From the NCBI RefSeq assembly GCF_007341385.1, contig NZ_VJYD01000003.1:62001-126000 (forward strand): a DNA stretch of 64,000 nt, given 5' to 3'. Of this stretch, positions 60,432-64,000 are shown one piece after another (the first letter of the stretch is position 1; every line of letters starts with the position of its first letter). Source of the DNA: Flavobacterium daemonense (lineage in GTDB: Bacteria; Bacteroidota; Bacteroidia; Flavobacteriales; Flavobacteriaceae). A program made the translations under genes and the position numbers. The notes under the pieces were generated by a model that saw only the letters and a program-made list of their open reading frames with translations, made no database searches and was not told the DNA's origin.

Positions 60432-61520
60432 CTAAATTTTTGATTTTATCGAGTGTTCAACATTTCGTTCAATAGTGTGTCCTGGTCTTGACCATTTAGG
60501 TTTTTCGCCTAATGGAGCAAACTGTGAGTCTGCTGCTTCAACAGTTTTTGGCTGTGAAACTTTTGTAAATGGCTTCTGCGGATTCAATCCTAAAAGTTCA
60601 AACATTTTCATGTCTTCGTGAACATCTGGGTTTGGTGTTGTAAGCAATTTGTCTCCTGCAAAAATTGAATTTGCTCCTGCGAAAAAGCACATTGCTTGTC
60701 CTTCGCGGCTCATATTTGTTCTTCCTGCAGATAAACGAACTTGTGTATCTGGCATAACAATTCTGGTTGTAGCAACCATACGAATCATTTCCCAGATTTC
60801 AACTGGTTTTTCATCTTCCATTGGAGTTCCTTCAACGGCAACTAATGCATTAATCGGCACAGATTCTGGTTGCGGATTTAAAGTTGAAAGCGCAACAAGC
60901 ATTCCTGCTCTGTCTTCAATGCTTTCTCCCATTCCGATAATACCACCACTACAAACCGTTACATTTGTTTTACGAACGTTTTCGATAGTTTCTAAACGGT
61001 CTTCAAAAGCACGTGTTGAAATAACATCTTTATAATAATCTTCAGAAGTATCTAAATTGTGGTTGTAAGCATATAAACCTGCTTCTGCCAAACGTTGTGC
61101 CTGATTTTCAGTAATCATTCCTAAAGTACAGCAAACTTCCATGTCAAGTTTGTTGATGGTACGAACCATTTCTAAAACCTGATCAAATTCTTCACCGTCT
61201 TTTACGTTTCTCCAAGCTGCTCCCATACAAACGCGAGATGATCCGCTTGATTTTGCACGCAAAGCTTGTGCTTTTACTTGGCTTACGCTCATTAAATCAT
61301 TTCCTTCAACGCCAGTATTGTAGCGTGCCGCTTGTGGGCAATAACCGCAATCTTCTGGACAACCTCCGGTTTTGATTGATAATAATGTTGATACCTGAAC
61401 TACGTTCGGATCGTGATTTTGCCTGTGAATGGTTGCCGCTTCATACAGAAGATCCATAATTGGCTTATTATATATGGCGATGATTTCGTCTTTGGTCCAA
61501 TTGTGTTTTGTAATGCTCAT
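60432..61520 (-). CDS. bioB: Biotin synthase
   Basis: A 362-residue radical-SAM enzyme that inserts sulfur into dethiobiotin. The SAM-cluster cysteines are Cys54, Cys58 and Cys61 (GGCPEDCGYCPQ). Other BioB blocks are YNHNLDTSEDYY, CSGGIIGMGES, the cluster arginine in VRLSAGR and FFAGANSIFAG. It is about 15-30 residues longer than typical BioB because of a C-terminal tail. It is unlinked from bioF/D/A in this window, some 28 kb away across the surface-protein island. Confidence 0.97.
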   Translation of the reverse strand: MSITKHNWTKDEIIAIYNKPIMDLLYEAATIHRQNHDPNVVQVSTLLSIKTGGCPEDCGYCPQAARYNTGVEGNDLMSVSQVKAQALRAKSSGSSRVCMGAAWRNVKDGEEFDQVLEMVRTINKLDMEVCCTLGMITENQAQRLAEAGLYAYNHNLDTSEDYYKDVISTRAFEDRLETIENVRKTNVTVCSGGIIGMGESIEDRAGMLVALSTLNPQPESVPINALVAVEGTPMEDEKPVEIWEMIRMVATTRIVMPDTQVRLSAGRTNMSREGQAMCFFAGANSIFAGDKLLTTPNPDVHEDMKMFELLGLNPQKPFTKVSQPKTVEAADSQFAPLGEKPKWSRPGHTIERNVEHSIKSKI

Positions 61521-61542
61521 TGATACAATGTTTTTGAAGCCT

Positions 61543-61550
61543 CAAAAGTA
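61543..61550 (-). promoter_or_regulatory. Candidate -7 box of bioB
   Basis: On the minus strand this reads TACTTTTG, matching TAnnTTTG, 23 bases before the bioB start. TTG triplets lie upstream at 16 or 20 bp rather than the ideal 17-19, so strength is uncertain. No BirA-type operator was recognised. Confidence 0.5.
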
Positions 61551-61621
61551 GTTAAATTGTTCTAATCAACCAATGATGTAGTCGGTAAATGAATATTTGA
61601 CAGTTATTTTCAAAAAAGAAA

Positions 61622-61665
61622 CACTCTAAAATCATAAAAATGTATAATTCTATGATTTTAGAGTG
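61622..61665 (-). terminator. Terminator-like perfect 15-bp hairpin after the small membrane-protein gene
   Basis: CACTCTAAAATCATA (61622-61636) and TATGATTTTAGAGTG (61651-61665), 14-base loop. On the minus strand a T-rich run follows, so it ends the 61694-62131 transcript. Confidence 0.85.
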
Positions 61666-61693
61666 CTAAATGTTATTTTTTATTTTGAAAATA

Positions 61694-62131
61694 TTAATCG
61701 GCAACATATTTATTACCCCAATAAAGCATCATCAAAAAAGTTACGATGACCGATGAGGCAACTCCTTCAAAAAGCAAACAGATGCAATAAGTTGGTACAG
61801 AAGGATTTCCTCCAAACATAAATGTCTCTGATAAGGTTTTTACATAGGCATCTCCGCCTCGTGCATAGCTATAAACTAGTAATCCGAAAACACTCATTGA
61901 CACGCCAACTACTGAAGTTGCCATGGCAGAAACTGCATTCGACACAAAATTGGTTTCTCCTTTATGCAGGTTCATTAGCATGGTTCTGTTTACGCCATAA
62001 AAGATAAAGAACACATTTAGAGTACGTAAATAGAACAAATCGGCAAGACCTAATAGATTCATCAATAAAAAATAAATGCCTATTCCAAGGAATATTAGAA
62101 ACCCGTTGGTTATTTCTTTAGGTAGTTTCAT
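61694..62131 (-). CDS. Four-helix membrane protein, unknown
   Basis: A 145-residue integral membrane protein with four hydrophobic segments (about 10-28, 34-46, 70-88 and 115-136) and little outside them. The N-terminus is MKLPKEITNGFLIFLGIGIYF and a cysteine pair CIC lies near 117. I do not recognise a family. It is transcribed alone, with a terminator below it and a dyad overlapping its probable promoter, suggesting specific regulation. Confidence 0.7.
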   Translation of the reverse strand: MKLPKEITNGFLIFLGIGIYFLLMNLLGLADLFYLRTLNVFFIFYGVNRTMLMNLHKGETNFVSNAVSAMATSVVGVSMSVFGLLVYSYARGGDAYVKTLSETFMFGGNPSVPTYCICLLFEGVASSVIVTFLMMLYWGNKYVAD

Positions 62132-62170
62132 AGTGGTTATTTTTAAAGAAGTTAATAGTAAATATTTGAA

Positions 62171-62195
62171 GAACAGTGTTCTATATCAAATTTAC
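62171..62195 (-). promoter_or_regulatory. -7 box with adjacent dyad operator-like site
   Basis: On the minus strand TAAATTTG (62195-62188) fits the -7 box. Immediately downstream the 13-bp dyad AGAACAGTGTTCT (62171-62183) covers the expected transcription start, a typical repressor position. Confidence 0.45.
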
Positions 62196-62282
62196 TAAAA
62201 AAATAACTACGATGGCTTAAAATTGGTAAAATGTTGTGTATGAGGAATACGATTATGAAAAAGTTGTTATGTCATATATGAA

Positions 62283-62473
62283 GTCCTTGACAGGACAATT
62301 GATCGGGCGGAATATTTTTTCTACCAATATTTCATTCCTAACGGAATATTATTGTAGACATTTATATTGAAAAAAGCGAGATTTTGCGGATTTTAATATG
62401 ATTTAGATATATCTCGTAGAGATTCAATATTGGTAACACAATATGGAAATGTTCGATTTTGTCCCATCGGGAC
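62283..62473. repeat. Array of four mini-hairpins in a gene-free stretch
   Basis: Within the 365-base gap 62132-62496 there are four perfect 5-bp stems with 3-4 base loops: GTCCT-TGAC-AGGAC at 62283, ATTCC-TAAC-GGAAT at 62334, ATCTC-GTA-GAGAT at 62411, and GTCCC-ATC-GGGAC at 62461. CTACCAATATT (62321) and AATATTGGTA (62426) form a longer inverted pair between them. No reading frame is supported here. Confidence 0.6.
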
Positions 62474-62496
62474 TATATATTTTTAGAATTAAATTA

Positions 62497-63426
62497 TTAA
62501 AGCTTGCTCACAAAATCTAAAGCGTTTGCCTTATCCTGATTTAACTGCTCTTTCAATAAATCAACGGAACCGAATTTTTGTTCCTCGCGAAGATATTTCA
62601 ATAACGAAACTTCAATTTGTTTTCCGTAAATATCTTCATTAAAATCAAATAAATTAACTTCAATGGTTTGTTTTTCGCCGTTTACAGTTGGATTGAAGCC
62701 AATATTCATCATCCCAAAAACTTCTTTTTGATCTACAATTGCTTTTACAGCATAAACGCCCGTTTTCGGAATCAATTTGTAATCTTCTTCAATTTGAATA
62801 TTTGCCGTTGGAAAACCAATTGTTCTTCCTAATTGCTTTCCTTTTACAACTTCTCCCGATAAAAAATAATTGTAACCCAGATAATCATTGGCCAAAGCCA
62901 TATTTCCTCCGTTTAAAGCTTTTCTGATTTTTGTCGAACTAACCGAAACATCTTGAATTTCCTGAGCCGAAATTTGTTCTACTTCAAAACCATATTCAGC
63001 GCCAAAAGCAATTAAATCATCAATATTAGCCGTTCTGTTTCTTCCAAAACGATGATCATGTCCAATAATTATTTTTTGAATATGAAATTGATCAACTAAA
63101 ATATCCCGAACAAATTCCTCTGCGGTTAATCTTGAAAAACTTTCGTTAAAAGGATGAATTATAAGGTTTTCAATTCCTGTTGCTTCTAGAAGTTTTGTTT
63201 TTTCGGAAATTGTATTTAAAAGTTTGATTTCTGATTTCTCTTGTAAAACCATTCTTGGATGCGGAAAAAAAGTAAGCACCAAACTTTCATATTTGCCGTT
63301 TTCGGTATTCTGTGTAATTCTTTCCAGAATTTTTTTATGACCAATATGAACACCATCAAAGGTACCAAGTGTTAAGATTGTTTTCTTGGTCGAATGGAAA
63401 TCGTTTATAGAATGAAAGAGATTCAA
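62497..63426 (-). CDS. ribF: Bifunctional riboflavin kinase / FAD synthetase
   Basis: The enzyme converts riboflavin to FMN and then FAD. The N-terminal FAD-synthetase domain has TLGTFDGVHIGH and ISSTKIRKAL-like motifs (here SVSSTKIRKAL); the C-terminal riboflavin-kinase domain has GRTIGFPTANI and GVYAVKA. A frame open from TTG at 63450 would start inside a TAAATTTG promoter box, so the TTG at 63426 (MNLFHSINDFHS, where family similarity begins) is preferred, giving 309 residues. Confidence 0.93.
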   Translation of the reverse strand: MNLFHSINDFHSTKKTILTLGTFDGVHIGHKKILERITQNTENGKYESLVLTFFPHPRMVLQEKSEIKLLNTISEKTKLLEATGIENLIIHPFNESFSRLTAEEFVRDILVDQFHIQKIIIGHDHRFGRNRTANIDDLIAFGAEYGFEVEQISAQEIQDVSVSSTKIRKALNGGNMALANDYLGYNYFLSGEVVKGKQLGRTIGFPTANIQIEEDYKLIPKTGVYAVKAIVDQKEVFGMMNIGFNPTVNGEKQTIEVNLFDFNEDIYGKQIEVSLLKYLREEQKFGSVDLLKEQLNQDKANALDFVSKL

Positions 63427-63447
63427 AACAAATAATTTAAGATGCTG

Positions 63448-63455
63448 CAAATTTA
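63448..63455 (-). promoter_or_regulatory. Candidate -7 box of ribF
   Basis: Reads TAAATTTG on the minus strand, 22 bases upstream of the preferred start. No TTG lies at the consensus distance. It is the main argument against the 63450 start. Confidence 0.45.
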
Positions 63456-63593
63456 TACTATCTATTTTGAATTTGATGCCAAGGAGAATTGATTTTTTTG
63501 GCTGAAGATGGTTTCTTTTTGTGAAAATACACCAACTCGTCGACTAAAAAAGGTTAAATGTCGTTTATATGTAAGAATTTAATTTAATTGACT

Positions 63594-63601
63594 TAATTTT
63601 G
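63594..63601 (+). promoter_or_regulatory. Candidate -7 box of the metalloprotease-like gene
   Basis: TAATTTTG, 20 bases before the ATG at 63622; no ideal -33 TTG is present. Confidence 0.4.
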
Positions 63602-63621
63602 ATGTATCAACGCCCGCGTCT

Positions 63622-64000
63622 ATGAAAAAACATTTACTCTCTTTATATTTTATTGTTTTCTGTACTGTTTTACATGCTCAAAATTCTGATTTGTGGCAAA
63701 AAAGCAGCGCAAATTCTGTGTTGAGCAAAAGAATAAGTACTTCAGATTCTGAAAAGCTTTATTGTAAATTAAATTCAGATCTTCTACAAATTAAGCTGGC
63801 ATCGGCAACAGCAAAAGGTTCTCGAAATAATACAGCCGAAATTACAATTCCTAATACTTCGGGAGTTTTAGAGCGCTTTACTGTTTGGGAATCGTCGAAT
63901 TTTGAGCCAGGACTTCAGGCAAAATATCCAGAAATCAGATCATATGAAGGAAATGGTTTAGATGATAAAACGGCAAAGATACATTTCAGCGTCTCGCCAC
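63622..64000 (+). CDS. Secreted reprolysin-like metallopeptidase, N-terminal part (cut by window edge)
   Basis: The first 126 residues are visible. A signal peptide (MKKHLLSLYFIVFCTVLHAQ) is followed by WQKSSANSVLSKR, ITIPNTSGVLERFTVWESSN and YEGNGLDDKTAKIHFSVSP. This matches the propeptide start of flavobacterial zinc-dependent metalloproteases that usually carry a reprolysin-like catalytic domain and a C-terminal T9SS sorting signal. The catalytic HExxH and the C-terminus lie outside the window, so the call rests on the prodomain pattern only. Confidence 0.65.
   Translation, partial: MKKHLLSLYFIVFCTVLHAQNSDLWQKSSANSVLSKRISTSDSEKLYCKLNSDLLQIKLASATAKGSRNNTAEITIPNTSGVLERFTVWESSNFEPGLQAKYPEIRSYEGNGLDDKTAKIHFSVSP

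Overview
The window reads as a chromosomal segment of a Flavobacterium-like member of the Bacteroidota. The signs are A+T-rich DNA with A-rich leaders instead of Shine-Dalgarno sites, several TTG-N18/19-TAnnTTTG promoters, a DUF4270 lipoprotein, an OlsF-type ornithine-lipid synthase, a TonB receptor paired with a surface lipoprotein, and five giant proteins ending in type IX secretion (T9SS) sorting signals. I see no rRNA, tRNA, CRISPR array, insertion sequence or phage gene.

Layout. 1-7.3 kb: start of nhaA, a 2-hydroxyacid dehydrogenase, a TM2 protein, olsF, xth, an OmpA-type lipoprotein and a Tas-like aldo-keto reductase. 7.3-13.2 kb (minus strand): a peptidoglycan glycosyltransferase fused to a long AsmA-like region, radA, an esterase-like protein without the usual serine, then panD and panC. 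13.3-22.3 kb (plus): an orphan GT5 half-domain, a DUF4270 lipoprotein and glmS in one run, then a TonB receptor with a GDSL lipoprotein. 22.5-24.5 kb: atpD and atpC. 24.6-32.4 kb: bioF, bioD, bioA and a ketoacyl synthase, interrupted by a TraB/GumN protein and an ECF sigma factor with its membrane partner. 32.4-59.4 kb: the surface-protein island, with recX inside it. 59.4-64 kb: a cupin-8 protein, bioB, a small membrane protein, ribF and the start of a secreted metalloprotease-like gene.

The standout is the island of five large genes (1243 to 2356 residues). All five end in one homologous module of about 530-540 residues that closes with a T9SS type C-like sorting signal. Their N-terminal halves differ: Ig/fn3 mosaics, a beta-rich passenger with a discoidin-like domain and five tandem Big_2-like repeats, a delta-60 repeat array, and glycine-rich heads. 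This looks like a variable-passenger, constant-carrier surface display set. The island lies between the bioF/D/A cluster and bioB, so it may have expanded inside an older biotin locus.

A second layer is intergenic. Several unrelated short-period (7-10 bp) tandem repeats and long inverted repeats sit between ordinary genes: CTTAGnnn octamers, CGCAAAGG octamers, TTAGTTG heptamers, a perfect 33-bp inverted repeat, two related inverted repeats around bioDA, and four mini-hairpins before ribF. Function calls rest on motif recognition by eye; no database search was run.
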